A stretch of 64,000 bases of DNA from Rugalucina vietnamica. Its lineage: Eukaryota > Mollusca > Bivalvia > Lucinida > Lucinidae. The stretch's first letter is position 1, and each line of letters starts with the position of its first letter. Both the position numbers and the translations under genes were made by a program. The notes beneath the pieces are model-generated. The model had not been told where the DNA came from, searched no databases, and worked only from the letters and a program-made list of their open reading frames with translations. The stretch spans positions 43,717,883 to 43,781,882 of the forward strand of contig OZ024879.1 of assembly GCA_964017185.1 (NCBI GenBank). Direction: 5' to 3'. Of this stretch, positions 1 through 11,229 are shown piece after piece.

Positions 1-777
1 TTAAAAGCACACAAAAATCAACTACAGATAACGGTAATATATTTTACGTAAAGGCATGGTAACGTACGTTACTATTTTGTATTTTATCTATAGAATCAAA
101 TAGTTATAATTTATAGCAGATTATCATTCTTTTCCCATAATTATTTCAATTAGTAAATTAAATTTACTGAATATCTGTCCTAAAAATGGAAGAAATGAGA
201 GCTAAAAGGACAACAATCGCTCACCTGATAACAATTAAGTCTGAAAAGGGTCAAATCAGTAACAGGAATGGAATAAAATTTATTTATTGCGGTTCTATTC
301 TGCTAAAATACAAATTTGCGTATTCACATTATCGTATAGTTCTATTATGGTCGTAAACTCACGTCACAGACTTACCATTATTAAACTGAAAATGACTCGC
401 ATGTTGCGATTGGTCAAATACATTCACTTCCTTCATAATGTTAATGATAAAGCTGTGACGTCAGTCTACTACGATCGGTATAATATCATATGTATCAAAT
501 GGACCATAAAGTGAAGGCTCTAAAGACCATTATATTAGCCGAGTGAGCAGCTATTTCACTGAAGGTGGCCATACAACTACCTGAACTTACTACTTCCGTG
601 TGACTTCAGAAATCGACACCAAAACCTAAAACAAATACATGTAGGACCACAAATGAAATACTACCTTGGGACGTTTGTGAAGCAATGTAAAATTGTGTAT
701 TCATGTGGATTTGCTCATAAAGTGCATCCATTCTTTCACAATAAAATTAAAACTACACCACAGATACAGCCTGTATA
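1..777. other. No gene recognised, AT-rich unique DNA
   Basis: This stretch has stop codons in all frames at short spacing. The longest open frame (287-514, 75 codons) has no recognisable domain or codon signature. I see no repeat shared with the rest of the window. Confidence 0.6.
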
Positions 778-890
778 TGCTTTCTAAGTATTAGTGCCTA
801 ATTGTCAATTTAGATTTTTCCCACCTCGGTTTCTGGAGTGTGAATTTCTGATTGCGCCTTTTCCTGACCATTGCCTGCGTGTACCTTTTT
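778..890 (+). repeat. Family C retroelement, 3' end fragment
   Basis: This matches the last ~110 bases of family C (CCACCTCGGTTTYTGGAGTG, then TTGCGCCTTTTCCTGA, then GTACCTTTTT). Everything upstream of the 3' end is missing, as expected of a strongly 5'-truncated retroelement copy. It differs from the other copies at several sites, so it is probably old. Confidence 0.7.
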
Positions 891-1050
891 AGGATTAGAT
901 AACACAACTGAAACTACTGACTGACTAACCATCTGATTACTGGTTAACTGCCCAGGTCTGACCCTGTCCAGGAAAAGTGGTAAAGTCAAGCCATTCATAC
1001 ATATAAGTCTCAATGGTTTAGTTGGGTGGTTACTGATATTTGTAGCAATT

Positions 1051-1165
1051 TTTGGATGTCATGACGTCTTAATTTTGGGTATAAGTCCCATAAAATGGAG
1101 GCAACGTCCCAACATGACCATAGCTGTTGACTGGGACGCCGAGCAGCAATTCGAACAAACAAAGA
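1051..1165 (-). repeat. Family F repeat fragment
   Basis: The reverse complement carries the family F core GTTGGGACGTTGCCTCC and the flanking ATGGGACTTATACCCAAAAT seen again near 4800, 25900, 40400 and 50790. Only about 115 bases are present. No coding function is supported. Confidence 0.7.
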
Positions 1166-2739
1166 AACTTTGGAGCAAAAGAAAACTGCCATATGAACCT
1201 CAGTGGACTGAGCAGGACACACGAAGAGTCTGGCCCCAGCCCAGCCTACTTAAACAATATTTCCAGACACACCAGTAATGTGAATTTTCATCCCTGACTT
1301 ACATATGAACACGTACTTCTTACAGAAGTTTAAATAAGATATTGAAGGTGCTATAGAATGGCCACACTTATAAATTCACCATTTTACGTGTAACATGTTT
1401 TGTCTTGTTCTCAAGGGCAGCTTATGCCGTAGTTCAAAGGAGATGAGATCAAAGATATAACCGCTAGAGTGACCATAGTACTTTCACCCATTAATATTAT
1501 ATACATTGTCGTGGAAACCGGAGTTCTGTTCTGATCTGGTTCTTTCTTGTGCATTTAAACTGTAGAACTGTATCCGTCTAAATAAAATACATGTAGCTTG
1601 CTGTATCGCAGACAGTAGATGTGCAAAATGACAAATTTTCGTGATAAAGAGGGCAGCTATTAAGTGTTTTCTGTCCCATAACCACCATTGTTGCTTGCTA
1701 GTGATTGTTTTAAAGTGATTCTTACTTGATGTTAGATGGAGTAGATATAATATGTTTCCTTTGTTGCCGTTTATGTTTTGGCCGTAAACTTGTAGAAAAT
1801 TCACGGTAAAGAAAGTTTCGAACAACCAAGTTCTCACTCCTGTGCTCGACACAACTAGGTCACCACGCTCCCCACTGTGTATCTTGGTTCAGAATAGTAG
1901 TGACTACACTATAGCATTATCATCATTAGCAACCTAATTACATGTATGTTGGGTTCTGCAGATTTCATGCAAGTATCCATCTTTTACTAACCATTCAATA
2001 ATGCATGATAGGTGCATATCCAATCAAAAGGAACACAGCCTCAAGGAGTCGCGCTTAATGTTGTTCTCAATGGAGAAGAACTCTCGTTTAGCACTGCCAC
2101 TCTCTGTCTTACCACATCGGTTCGGTATAATTACATGTATAATTATTTATAATTTCACTAACAAAGTACATTTTGCCAACATGTTTTCAGCAGCCACATT
2201 TAAGCAAACATGTGAGAGGTTTTTTCTAATACAAAAACATTTTGGTCTAACATTACAATATCATGTGTAGTTTCCTGCAGAAAATACCAATTTAGAATGC
2301 AATAGTTTTGACATAATAGAAGAAAATAAAGATATCTTGCCAACCCCCAAAAAATCCACCATTTTTTGTCGATCCCTTGGATATTGGTATGACGTTTGAA
2401 TTAGCTATAGCACACTCACTCAAAAGCCTTGATGACACCAATCTTGACGTCAGTAGACATATCTGCAAAGCTCATTTTAGCCTATAGTGCCTTGTTACAC
2501 ACCAGCTGTAAGGCTATGCTAAAGTTAATCAATCCACGTTCACATTTTGTTTGCATAAATATGACACAAATCGATTGTTCTATTGTAATATCTAGTGAAT
2601 TTCATGATTTCATGATTGGACGACTGATTAGAATATATAATGTTGACCAAAAACACTGAAACCATTTTAGAACTAAATTCTGAAATCTAAGATGTATTTA
2701 TTTTTGTTCAGATTCATAAGCGCATAGGAAATGCGTATG
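1166..2739. other. No gene recognised
   Basis: AT-rich DNA with only short, unrecognised open frames (the longest is 122 codons on the minus strand at 1484-1852, with no known motif). I found no repeat shared with other parts of the window. Confidence 0.5.
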
Positions 2740-3640
2740 TGTGGAAATTACTTTACGACACTTATCGTTATCTACGTTACCATATAACAAGACACTAGGC
2801 GACATGCATTAAGGTGGCGCTGTGTTAGTATTAAGCTTGTAACCATTAAAACAATGGCGAATTTAAACTGAAAAAAAAAATAGTCATTGAATTGAGTTTT
2901 TCCCCCAATGACCCTTCAAGAAAGTATATTATGTATTTTTAAATATGTGCATGTCAAATAAATCTATGTAGTCAAGCAAGAACGATACAAGTTTCACTCA
3001 ACGGGATGCAGTTGCAAACATAGACCAAACATTGTTGGTTAAAAAATTTGGAAAGCAGACTTACTTGCAAACACTAAATTCATTATTTCGAAGCAAATCC
3101 TCACAATCCTCACAACTTATTTCACCTCAGCCCTCTGTATGCAGGGAATGTTTTTACGGTATCTTGCCGTTATCTACGTTACCAATGACAAACCACTCGG
3201 TAACAATCAATAGATATCATTTGTTTATGATGAGTTTACCATTTAGACAATGTCAAGTTTTAACTAGAATGTATCGCTGAATTGTACTATTCCCCAGTGT
3301 CCCTTTGAGAATGACTAAGGATGATTTAGCTTTACACGTAAATATATGTATACTGGCAAGTGGGGACGACACAAGTTTCAATATATGACATGCAGCTGCA
3401 AACAAAGTACAAACTTTTGAGTGAACTAATTCCGATAACAGACTTTATTCAAAATATTTCAACACAATCAGTTTGTGTATTTGCGTTGGAAATTCGATGT
3501 ACTATTTGTTCATATGGAACGCCTACTGCATATTTTGTTACATACGTTACCATTCGTGATACAATGAATTATGTTCATAGAAAAGCATCTGTTTTAGCAT
3601 ATTTTCCTATTTGCTAATTTTCGTGTTTGTTTTAACACAA
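2740..3640 (+). repeat. Degenerate ~0.4 kb tandem repeat, about 2.3 copies
   Basis: The landmark TTATCTACGTTACCA occurs near 2767 and 3169, and a diverged form (TTACATACGTTACCA) occurs near 3537, giving spacings of about 400 and 370 bases. Between them, matching segments recur in order: a purine-rich run followed by CCCTT..GA, then GATACAAGTTTC or GACACAAGTTTC, then GCAGTTGCAAACA or GCAGCTGCAAACA. The copies are well diverged. Open frames inside them are not conserved between copies, so I do not call a gene. Confidence 0.6.
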
Positions 3641-3854
3641 GACTTCATAAAAATATACCAACTGTTGATTTAATGGCGATTCTCATGAAATTGGCAACAT
3701 GTCACGTACGTAACGCATTCAAAAGGCCGCTACGTCCAAACGCCCCAACGGTCAGAGTGCTAACAAGTGTCATTTTGAAGGGAATTGGATGGGCTTTCAG
3801 AAAATTATACCCTACAAAAATCCCCGGCATGGTGCACCAGGGTCTATTGGCTCC

Positions 3855-4267
3855 ACAACGTCTAGAAGCATCAGGGAGAGGAGATCTACAAAGTTTATAT
3901 AAAACATGACCTTGGGACAACCTTGACCTATTTTACGGCAAGGTCAACATAGGGCGCCCATGCATTGGGCGCCCATGCATTTGAATGGGGAAAATTGTCA
4001 AATGTCAAGTGAAGGGAATAACTTTATGGAAATGGGCAAATGGACTGAAGATTTATGATTCTGAAAAAAATGGACCCCAGGGGCAGGTCTGCCCCCGCCC
4101 CGGGGCAATATACATATATATTACTATAATATGCAAACATCTTCTCCTCTAAAACCACTTGGCCAATCAAAGCCAAACTTCATGTGGAGCATTCTTAGGG
4201 AGAATAAAAGGTTATATAAATGGCCAAGGTCACATGACCAAGATGGCCGTCATGGCTATAAATAGAG

Positions 4268-4300
<33 letters not shown>

Positions 4301-4715
4301 AAAACCCTTTGTAAATCTTCCACAGAACCAGAAGGCCTATGATTTTGAAACTTGGCATGAAGCATCAGGGAGAGGAGCTCTACAAAGTTTAGGCCAAAGG
4401 CCAACATAGGTTGCCCATGCAGATGAATGGGGAAAATTAGTAAGATTTAAGTTAATGGGGGAAACTTGCTAGGAGTATGCAAATGGACAGAACATTTATG
4501 TTTATGAAAAAAGATGTCCCCAGCCTGGGGGTTGTCTGTCCCTGCCCTGGGTCTATATACTTGATTATGACTAAAATATTCAAACATCTCTGAAACCGCT
4601 TAGCCAATCAAAGCCAAACTTTATGTGGAGTATCGTTAGGAAAGGGAAATGAAAGTTAATATAAATGGTCCAGGTCACGTGACCAAGATGGTCGCCATGG
4701 CTATAAAGTGGGGTT
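3855..4715 (+). repeat. Two diverged direct copies of a ~0.45 kb repeat
   Basis: The segments 3860-4265 and 4358-4715 align over their lengths. Both have GCATCAGGGAGAGGAG near the start, GAATGGGGAAAATT in the middle, CCAATCAAAGCCAAACTT, and a GTCACRTGACCAAGATGG end followed by GGCTATAAA. A run of 31 A residues (4268-4298) separates them, suggesting a retroposed 3' end or slippage. A related sequence recurs near 18290 and 30730. No open frame is shared by the copies. Confidence 0.65.
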
Positions 4716-4767
4716 TAAGTGGGGTGTTCATTGCACGGACATGTTTTCCTGACGGAAATCCTCCGAT

Positions 4768-4796
4768 TTGTGTTTGTTTGTTTGTTTGTTTGTTTG
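4768..4796 (+). repeat. (TTTG)n microsatellite
   Basis: About six to seven TTTG units lie at the left edge of a family F copy. Shorter TTTGTTTG runs occur at the same edge in the copies near 40370 and 50750, so the array belongs to the F element. Confidence 0.8.
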
Positions 4797-5076
4797 AATT
4801 GATGCTAACGTCCCAGTCTACGGTTATGTCGGGACATTGCCTCCGTTTTTCGTTACTTTTATCCCTAACTATGACGTCCATGACATCCAAAAATGCTTCA
4901 ATATAGCCACCCAAGAAGGCCACAAAGGTATGGATGTTTTGACTTGTACCACTTTTCCTGGGCGGGCTCAGACCTGAGCTGTTAACCAGTAGTCAGTAGC
5001 GTAGAAGCCTGAATGCACAAGCAGCCCATCTATTTCTTTAGACCCCAATAGGCCGCGCTACCACCGCCCCCCCCCC
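4793..5076 (+). repeat. Family F repeat
   Basis: This contains CGTCCCAGTC, GTCGGGACATTGCCTCCG, GACATCCA and CACTTTTCCTGGGCGGG followed by CTCAGACCTGAGCTG and CCCATCTATTTCTTTAG, in the order seen in the copies at 25868, 40366 and 50736. It ends where unit 1 of the five-unit array begins. The same F-to-unit junction occurs at 26165, so F is linked to the unit boundary. Confidence 0.75.
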
Positions 5077-5349
5077 TCCGAGTTTTGTCAACTGAGCTAT
5101 ATTTTGGAAATCATCAATTCGTTTTGGCCCACACACCTACAATTTTATCTCACTGAATATGGATGGCACTCTTCCTTTGACACACGTGTGCAATCAGGTG
5201 TATTTTATAGGGTAGCGTTAATTTTATAAATTGTGCAGAAGAATAATTCGGTAAACTAAAACGTTGACCAAACCTGTGCGACTTTATTAGTTATTTTGTG
5301 CTTTTGTTCGACTCGGTTCAACATTTTCCAAGGACAGTGAATTATACGA

Positions 5350-5563
5350 TGAGCCTTCGCATGAGAAAACCAACAATCTGGGTTTCTGACCAGATGCGAC
5401 ACAAACCAGCATGTACAGTCACCGAAGCAGGCTAGATGCTTGAAGTTTCGGGTTTAAGAAGTGGGATTGTTCTAAAATATTAACCTGGTAGCGAAAACAA
5501 AGACGCTGATAAGCGCCTTTGTTTTCGCAAATGCATGTTGTTGTTTTTCTGTTGCGGTGGCTC
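5350..5563 (+). mobile_element. Family A hairpin MITE, short-core form
   Basis: The ends are GAGCCTTCGCATGAGAAAAC and the complement of GTTGCGGTGGCTC. The core is GCGAAAACAAAGACGC facing GCGCCTTTGTTTTCGC with a very short loop. Copies at the same place in all five units (10437, 14977, 21094, 26411) show that the insertion predates the duplication of the array. Confidence 0.8.
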
Positions 5564-5936
5564 ATAGACTGTTGTTTATATTCGTGCAGCTGCATAATTA
5601 AAACTAGTTAACACAAAAAAGCTATAATCATATCCAACAAACAAAAAAGTGTTTAATAAGATTTATATTACAGTCATGAGGCGGTTTAATTATTTTAAAA
5701 CTACTAATAAAATGTGACTTGTTATGTTATTGTGTTTCTGAATATTTTGTATTCTTTTAAGCCGATTGATAATCGGTGTCTTATTGCTTTACGGCAAGGA
5801 GTGGTGTACTATAGTTTATAGGAGAAACGTCGCATTTTACTCGGCCAGTACAAGTAGGAGAAACGTCGCATTTTACCAGGTCCCAGTGCAAGCAACTATT
5901 ATACACCTTTCACTAAGGGCTTATTTTGGCTGTTCA

Positions 5937-6117
5937 CCTCCCCTCCCTACCTTTCATATAGTAAATTGGGGGTGTCAATGGGTATACATTTTTCGTGTTT
6001 TTGATGCAAACCATAGATTGTGAGTACTCGTTCAAATCACATTGCGTGTACCCACAATCAATGTTTTGAGCAAAAATACTGAACAATTTAAATACACATG
6101 TACGTATTTCATGTTCA
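5937..6117 (+). repeat. Diverged family E palindromic element, unit 1
   Basis: It contains the E landmarks ATGGGTATACATTTTTCGTG and CCATAGATTGTGAGTACTCG, then the opposing GTGTACCCACAATCAATG and TTTTGAGCAAAAATACTGAA. The central GC-rich hairpin of intact E copies is eroded to ATCACATTGC. Equivalents occur in each of the other four units. Confidence 0.65.
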
Positions 6118-6173
6118 TAGCCCAAACCAAATTGATGTTCATTCACGCGCGCATGGGCGCGTTTTCGTATTAA

Positions 6174-6335
6174 AGACCTATTTCCATGTCTATTGAGGGT
6201 CATTATGACCTCCTGCAGAGATGTGATAATCACCTCATTATGACAGTCCTTTGATCTAAGGACCATATTGCACCATTAGGGTTCATTAACCGAATAAACA
6301 GTGGTACCACTTTTAGCTTCTTCAGAAGTAGGTCT
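6174..6335 (+). mobile_element. TTAA-flanked MITE P2, 162 bp, unit 1
   Basis: TTAA lies at 6170-6173 and 6336-6339. The ends are AGACCTATTTCC and its imperfect inverse, GAAGTAGGTCT. The same 162-bp element sits at the same place in unit 5 (27426-27587), while units 2 and 4 have an uninterrupted site. TTAA duplication is characteristic of the piggyBac superfamily, but no transposase is present, so the assignment is inferred. Confidence 0.7.
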
Positions 6336-6339
6336 TTAA

Positions 6340-6560
6340 CTCATTTAAGCCTGGTGTCCCTTTTATGGGACATAGGCAAGCAGCATAGCCCCAGATGTGA
6401 CGCCGCAGAACGCGGCGTCCCATCTGGGGCTATTCTGTTTGCTTAGAGGAATTTCATCTAAAAATAGAATAAAAATTGAAAATTGCTCCTAACACCCATA
6501 AAAATGAAAGTGGACCCATCCAATTGATAATGATGGAAAAACACATTCGTCAAATATGGG
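6340..6560 (+). mobile_element. TTAA-flanked MITE P1, left copy, unit 1
   Basis: It runs from CTCATTTAAGCCTGG to GTCAAATATGGG between TTAA sites at 6336 and 6561. A strong internal hairpin is formed by CAGCATAGCCCCAGATG...GACGCCGC and its complement ending CATCTGGGGCTATTCTG. An inverted second copy follows at 6617, separated by about 50 bases of unit DNA. Confidence 0.75.
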
Positions 6561-6616
6561 TTAAATATTACATTTTCAAAGAAAGAATAGAAAGGCCCAG
6601 CAACTAATATAATTAA

Positions 6617-6771
6617 CCCATATTTGACGAATGGATTTTCCCATCATTATCATTAGGGTGAGTCCACTTTCATTTTTAGGGGCGTCAGGAAGGATTTTTA
6701 AATTTTATTCATATTTTCGATAAAAATTCTATATGCAAACAGAATAGCCCCAGATGGGACGCCGCATTCTG
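6617..6771 (-). mobile_element. P1 MITE, right copy truncated, unit 1
   Basis: It starts after TTAA (6613-6616) with CCCATATTTGACGAATGG and is the inverted partner of the left copy. It breaks off at GACGCCGCATTCTG, where the units at 11519 and 22524 continue through the hairpin to a TTAA. The break coincides with replacement of the following unit sequence. Confidence 0.75.
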
Positions 6772-7412
6772 CTGATTAAAGTTTATAGTTTCTCTAAGGA
6801 AATTTTATTTATATACTTTGCAAATGAAAATAGTGCTGGGCTCTGGTCGACAGAGCTACCGCCCCTGATGATAACTGATTATAAATGAATGGGGACTTGG
6901 GACTTAAAATGAAGACAAACGTTCTGCAGTTATGCATACATGTATCTGCAACATCGTGGGAGATTTGGGGACTGGAGACTGATGATATATAAACATAAGG
7001 ATTAAAGAATGAATGAAACAGTTTGGAGATTTAGGGACTGAAGACTGCAAATACATAGATATGGAGACAGGTAAGGTATTGGAGATCTGGGGACTGGAGA
7101 CTCAAACTATATATACACATAAGCACGAATGGACATCCTGGAGATTAGGGGACTGGAGACCCAGAAGGAGTATATTCATGCATGAATAGTATACCCAAAA
7201 GTCAAGGGTATAATAAGCACTGCATACATTATTCATTGAAAAGATATAAACCTATATGATATTCTTATGTAGATAATATCATGGTCATACATGCATATAT
7301 GGATATAGAAAGACCCTGATACTATAAACTTTGATTATAAAACTAAGCCACAGTGTATATATTCAATACTTAACATATATTGTATATGTAGTGATGTAAA
7401 TACATACGTTTG
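6772..7412 (+). repeat. Unit-1-specific DNA with a ~60 bp degenerate repeat
   Basis: Between 6890 and 7170 the motif GGAGAT.TGGGGACTGGAGAC recurs at about 6958, 7023, 7083 and 7140, so the spacing is roughly 60 bases. The motif is separated by AT-rich spacers containing ATATA...CATAA. The rest to 7412 is AT-rich without recognised content. None of this is present in the other units. Confidence 0.55.
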
Positions 7413-7660
7413 GAGAGGTTATGGCCATGTAAAACCGGTTTAAGCCCGCCAGTAACTTTGTGTTACTGATCGTTCCAAGTCGATACTTCTGTGGTGGTTC
7501 TTTTTGTTTTATGTCTTGGTGTATAATTTTTTTTTCCGGCTTACGATATGTTTCATGGTATAAGTACCTGATTGTTAGTTTGGTTTTTTCCCACCTCGGT
7601 TTTTGGAGTGGGAATCTTTTTCTGATTGCGCCTTTTCCTGATCTTTGCCTACTTGTACCT
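7413..7660 (+). mobile_element. Family C retroelement copy, 5'-truncated
   Basis: It starts at GAGGTTATGGCCATGTAAAA and runs to the common 3' end CCTACTTGTACCT. An internal part of the usual sequence (the GTGCTGTTGGCGCCTTATG region) is missing. This copy preserves GGCCATGTAAAACCGG uninterrupted, which is the empty site for the TA-flanked element at 57671. Confidence 0.8.
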
Positions 7661-7868
7661 TCCTATGTATATAGGGGGTATACTAAATTTCGTGTGGTCT
7701 TACATGAAGTGCTTCCCAAAATTATCAGTCCGTAAGAACGCTTTCCGGAAATTTGGTCTTGGAAAAACGACGTTTTGGCGAAGGTCTGACACAACATTGA
7801 CCTTAAGTACTCACATAATTTCATTATTCAGTAAACTGTCTGTATCTACCATATTATTCTGGTCGCAG

Positions 7869-7870
<2 letters not shown>

Positions 7871-7926
<56 letters not shown>

Positions 7927-7942
7927 AAAAAAAAAAAAAAAA
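7871..7942 (+). repeat. Poly(A) tract
   Basis: About 70 A residues with a single C at 7926. It sits where the other units have GGCTTAAAATCCTTCTGAAAA followed by a shorter A run (16849-16862, 23852-23860). It is an expanded homopolymer and not a new insertion. Confidence 0.85.
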
Positions 7943-8116
7943 CTGCTTACATTTGTTTCCCATTGAACAGCCTGTTTGACCAATTTTGACCTTGTCGTAA
8001 CATATCTCATGATCAACAAACTATGATGGCCCAGAGTCCTTGCTGCTAGCTACATGCCAGTTGTCATCAGTTCCGGAGAGGAAGAATTTGAAGGGGATTT
8101 ACCATACATGATATAT

Positions 8117-8349
8117 GAGCCGCCTCTTGGGAAAACCAACAATGTGGTTTCCGAACAGGTCCGACACAAACCGACCTGTACAGTCACAGAAAAGAGCTAG
8201 AAGCTTGAAATTTCGGGTTTAAGTATAAGAGGAATTGCACTATCCGAGTAGCGAAAACAAAGGCGCTGATCAGCTTCGCAGTTACTGCGAAGCTGATCTG
8301 CGTCTTTGTTTTCGCATATGCACATAGTTGGTTTTCCCACGTGGCGGCT
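8117..8349 (+). mobile_element. Family A hairpin MITE, long-core TTCGC form
   Basis: The core at 8251-8315 is a nearly perfect hairpin: GCGAAAACAAAGGCGC, then CAGCTTCGCAGT, a short loop, and the complementary strand. It occurs only in unit 1. Flanking unit sequence GATATATG... and ...ATATCTCATGATC continues on either side. Termini are GAGCCGCCTC and GTGGCGGCTA. Confidence 0.8.
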
Positions 8350-8693
8350 AATATCTCATGATCAACAAACTATGATGGCCCAGAGTCCTTGCTACATACC
8401 AGTTGTCGTTGAAATCCGTCTATCAGTTCCAGAGAGGAAGATTTTGAAGGGGTTTTACCATATATGATATACATGTATTTGCAATGTGGCTATGTTGATA
8501 TTTAATGTAATCTGGATCATTTATACAAAAGTTCGTTCGCCCTTCCTTTAAAACAGAAAGTTTTAACATATTCTGTTGGCTCATTCACCTACAAACTTCA
8601 TTCATCTTAATTAATATGCTTTTAGCAGGAAATAAATCACGTTTTTTTTTGGCCCTGCATGTGAATTAGATAATCTATACGCTGCTACTCTGA

Positions 8694-8921
8694 CAGCCGT
8701 GACGCGAGAAAACCAGCCTTCGGGATTTCCGACCAGGCTTGACACAAACCAATTTGTACAGTCTCGGAAAACAGCTAGAAGCTTGGAATCGGATTAAAGA
8801 AGAATAGCAATTGTACTATCCGTTAAAAGAAAACAGTTAAAAGAAAACAAAGGCGCTGATCAGCTGATCTGCGCTTTTGTTTTCTTAAAGGCAAAAATCC
8901 GGGTTTTCCCGTGACAAGGCC
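8694..8921 (+). mobile_element. Family A MITE, CAGCCGTGACGCGAG subfamily, unit 1
   Basis: It begins ACAGCCGTGACGCGAGAAAA and ends GGTTTTCCCGTGACAAGGC. The core is reduced to GGCGCTGATCAGCTGATC. Counterparts lie at the same unit position at 13636, 17244/17675/19035 and 24241. Confidence 0.7.
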
Positions 8922-9108
8922 AATTGTAGAAGATCAGAATTGATTCGTTACATGACATTGCATGTCAATTAGCAGAAGTGTTTCTTCAACAAACTGGTAC
9001 TTCTGTTTTCAGGAATAGGCTTCTTCAAGAGAAAATCTCAGTGAAAATATGTCACTTGGCACCGTTTTGAAATGTCTGGCAATTTCAGTTGCAGACCTGA
9101 GAGATAAT

Positions 9109-9442
9109 AATAACGATGATAACGCTAATAATAATAATGATGATAAAGTTAATAATTATAATAACAATGATGATAACGTTAATAATGATTATAATAATGA
9201 CGATAACGATAATAATGATAATAATAATGATGATAACGTTAATAATGATAATAATAATGATTATAACGTTAATAATGATAATAATAATGATGATAACGAT
9301 AATAATGATAATAAGAATGATGATAACATTAATAACGATAATAATAATGATGATAACGATAATAATAATGATAACGTTAATAATGATAATAATAATGATA
9401 ACGTTAATAATGATAATAATAATGATAACGTTAATAATAATA
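9109..9442 (+). repeat. AATGATGATAACGTT minisatellite, unit 1
   Basis: About 330 bases of a mostly 30-base period made of AAT, GAT and GATAACGTT blocks. Several frames stay open because the repeat lacks stops, giving Asn/Asp-rich or Ile/Met-rich translations. There is no other coding evidence. The same locus in units 2, 3 and 4 has different repeat forms and lengths. Confidence 0.85.
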
Positions 9443-9655
9443 CATGGTAATATTAATAATCATAAAAATAAGACGAAGAATGGGAATGATAAGTTGTACT
9501 GGCCGTTTCAATGCGGGGGCTCCTGTAGTGATTCTATTTGTTACATTAGTGATTATGAAGGTCAAAGATGCCCCTTGTTACAGACTAAAATGATTTGTGA
9601 AAAAGACATCCTGATTTTTGTTCACAGATTCTTGGAAATATAATTGAGCCACCTC

Positions 9656-9877
9656 GTGGGAAAACCAACAATGTGGTTTCCGAACAGGTCTGACACAAAT
9701 ATGGCTGCACAGCCACAGAAGCAGGCTAGAAGCTTGAAATTTCGGATTTAAGAAGAAAAGGAAGTGTACTATCCGAGTAGCGAAAACAAAGGTGTGGTCA
9801 GCTTCGCGGTTACCGCGAACCTGATCTGCGCCTTTGTTTTCGCCTATGCAAATTGTTGGTTTTCCCATGAGGCGGCT
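9656..9877 (+). mobile_element. Family A MITE, long-core form, unit 1
   Basis: It runs from GAGCCACCTCGTGGGAAAAC to TTTTCCCATGAGGCGGCTC, so the two termini are inverted repeats of about 20 bases. The core lies at 9780-9843. The orthologous copy in unit 3 is at 20015. Units 2 (near 14180) and 4 (near 25160) have the site uninterrupted (AAATATAATATGAAATC in unit 4). Confidence 0.8.
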
Positions 9878-10168
9878 CATATCAAATCTTATTATCAAAC
9901 ATTAGTGTTGGCCACTTTTTGCCGAGATGTTTGTCCAATTAAAGACACATTCCTGAAGCTTATCTGAGAACCTAGCATCTGATATGTCTCACAAATGTTG
10001 CCTTTCAGTGGGGTAATTATTAGATGTCGTTTTTATTCAGGTTGCGGCAATTTGAAATGTCACTGATTTTGCGCTGCAACTGAAATTCAGTCGCCGACTG
10101 ACGATATTAATGTTGTGCTGTCGGTGTCGCTAACAGCGTATATTATAAATTAAAGAAGTTTTAAAAAT

Positions 10169-10265
10169 ATGAGGATAACATGTCCTTGCAATGTTTATCC
10201 CCCTAAAGCCAACTTTTATATATAAAACTGGGGTATGCAGGAGTGTACATTTTTTTTCTTATTCT
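10169..10265 (+). repeat. Family E element, left part only
   Basis: It contains GATAACATGTCCTTGCAATG, AACTGGGGTATGCAGGAGTG and the following T-rich CTTATT, then stops where unit 2 begins. The complete equivalent is at 25447-25716, just before unit 5. It marks the unit 1/unit 2 junction. Confidence 0.65.
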
Positions 10266-10436
10266 ATACCTACAATTATACCTACAATTTTATCTCGCAG
10301 AATATGGATGGCACTCTTCCTTTGACACACGCGTGCAATCATGTGTATTTTATAGGGTGTTATAAACGTGTGACTTTATTTTTTATTCTGTGTTTTTGTT
10401 CGACATTCGGTTTTTCCAAGGAAGGTGAATTATGAT

Positions 10437-10639
10437 GAGCCTTCGCATGAGAAAACCAGCTATCTGGGTTTCTGACCGACACAAACCGGCATGTACAGTC
10501 ACAGGACAAGGCTTTAATCTTGAAGTTTCGGATTTATGAAGAGGGATTGACTAATATATCGTCGGTGTAGCGAAAACAAAGACGCTGATCAGCGCCTTTG
10601 TTTTCGCACATGCAAGTTGTTTTTCTGTTGCGGTGGCTC
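10437..10639 (+). mobile_element. Family A MITE, short-core form, unit 2
   Basis: This is the ortholog of the copy at 5350. The core is GCGAAAACAAAGACGCTGAT followed by CAGCGCCTTTGTTTTCGC, a near-perfect hairpin with almost no loop. Confidence 0.8.
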
Positions 10640-11022
10640 ATTGATTGTTGTTTATTTTCGTGCAGCTGCATAATTAAAACTAGTTAACACAAAAAGGCTA
10701 TAATCATACCCAACAGACAAAAAAAAAGTGTTTAATAAGATTTATATTACAGTCATGAGGTGTTTTAATTATCAACTACTAATAAAATGTGACTTGTTAT
10801 GTTATTGTGTTTCTGAATATTTTGTATTCTTATAAGTCGATTGGTAATCAGTGTCTAATTATTGCTTTCCGGCAAGGAGTGGTCTATGTACTATAACGTC
10901 GCATTTTACTCGGCCAGTACAAGTAGGAGAAACGTCGCATTTTACCAGGTCCCAGTGCAAGCAACTAATTATACGCCTTTCACTAAGGGCTTATTTCGGC
11001 TGTTCACCTCCCCACCCCAACT

Positions 11023-11182
11023 TTCATACAGTAAAATGGGGATGAACATGGGTATACATTTTTCGTGTTTTTGATGCAAACCATAGATTGTGGGTACTCG
11101 TTGGAACCGCCTTGCGTGTACCCAGAATCAATGTTTTGAGCAAAAATACTGAACAATTAAATTTAAATATTTCATGTTCATA
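11023..11182 (+). repeat. Diverged family E element, unit 2
   Basis: It has GGTATACATTTTTCGTG, CATAGATTGTGGGTACTCG, then GTGTACCCAGAATCAATG and TTTTGAGCAAAAATACTG. The central palindrome is reduced to GGAACCGCCTTGC. Confidence 0.6.
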
Positions 11183-11229
11183 GCCCAAACCAACTCGATG
11201 TCAATTCCATGGGCGCGTTTTCGTATTAA

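Larger units (their letters stand above)
5077..10261 (+). repeat. Unit 1 of a five-copy tandem array
   Basis: The unit begins at GTTTTGTCAACTGAGC and carries, in order, ATGGATGGCACTCTTCC (about 5160), a family A MITE, GTGTTTAATAAGATTTATA (about 5650), GGCAAGGAGTGGTGTACT (about 5793), a diverged E element, TTAA-flanked MITEs, the segment around CTCACATAATTTCATTATTC (7809), GCTTTTAGCAGGAAATAAAT (about 8619), A elements, and the AATGATGATAACG minisatellite. The part corresponding to 11680-12480 of unit 2 is replaced by unrelated DNA plus a family C copy (6772-7704). No conserved open frame runs through the units. Confidence 0.8.

Noticed and set aside
1484..1852. 122-codon minus-strand frame
   Set aside because: No domain, no repeat relation and no splice context. 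The length is within chance expectation for a 64-kb window.
7626..7979. 117-codon frame with a poly-Lys tail
   Set aside because: The tail is translation of a poly(A) tract, and the rest is family C sequence and unit DNA.
9049..9643. Open frames rich in Asn/Asp or Ile/Met, here and at 19383-19860
   Set aside because: Several frames on one or both strands stay open simply because the AAT/GAT/AACGTT repeat lacks stop codons. No other coding sign.
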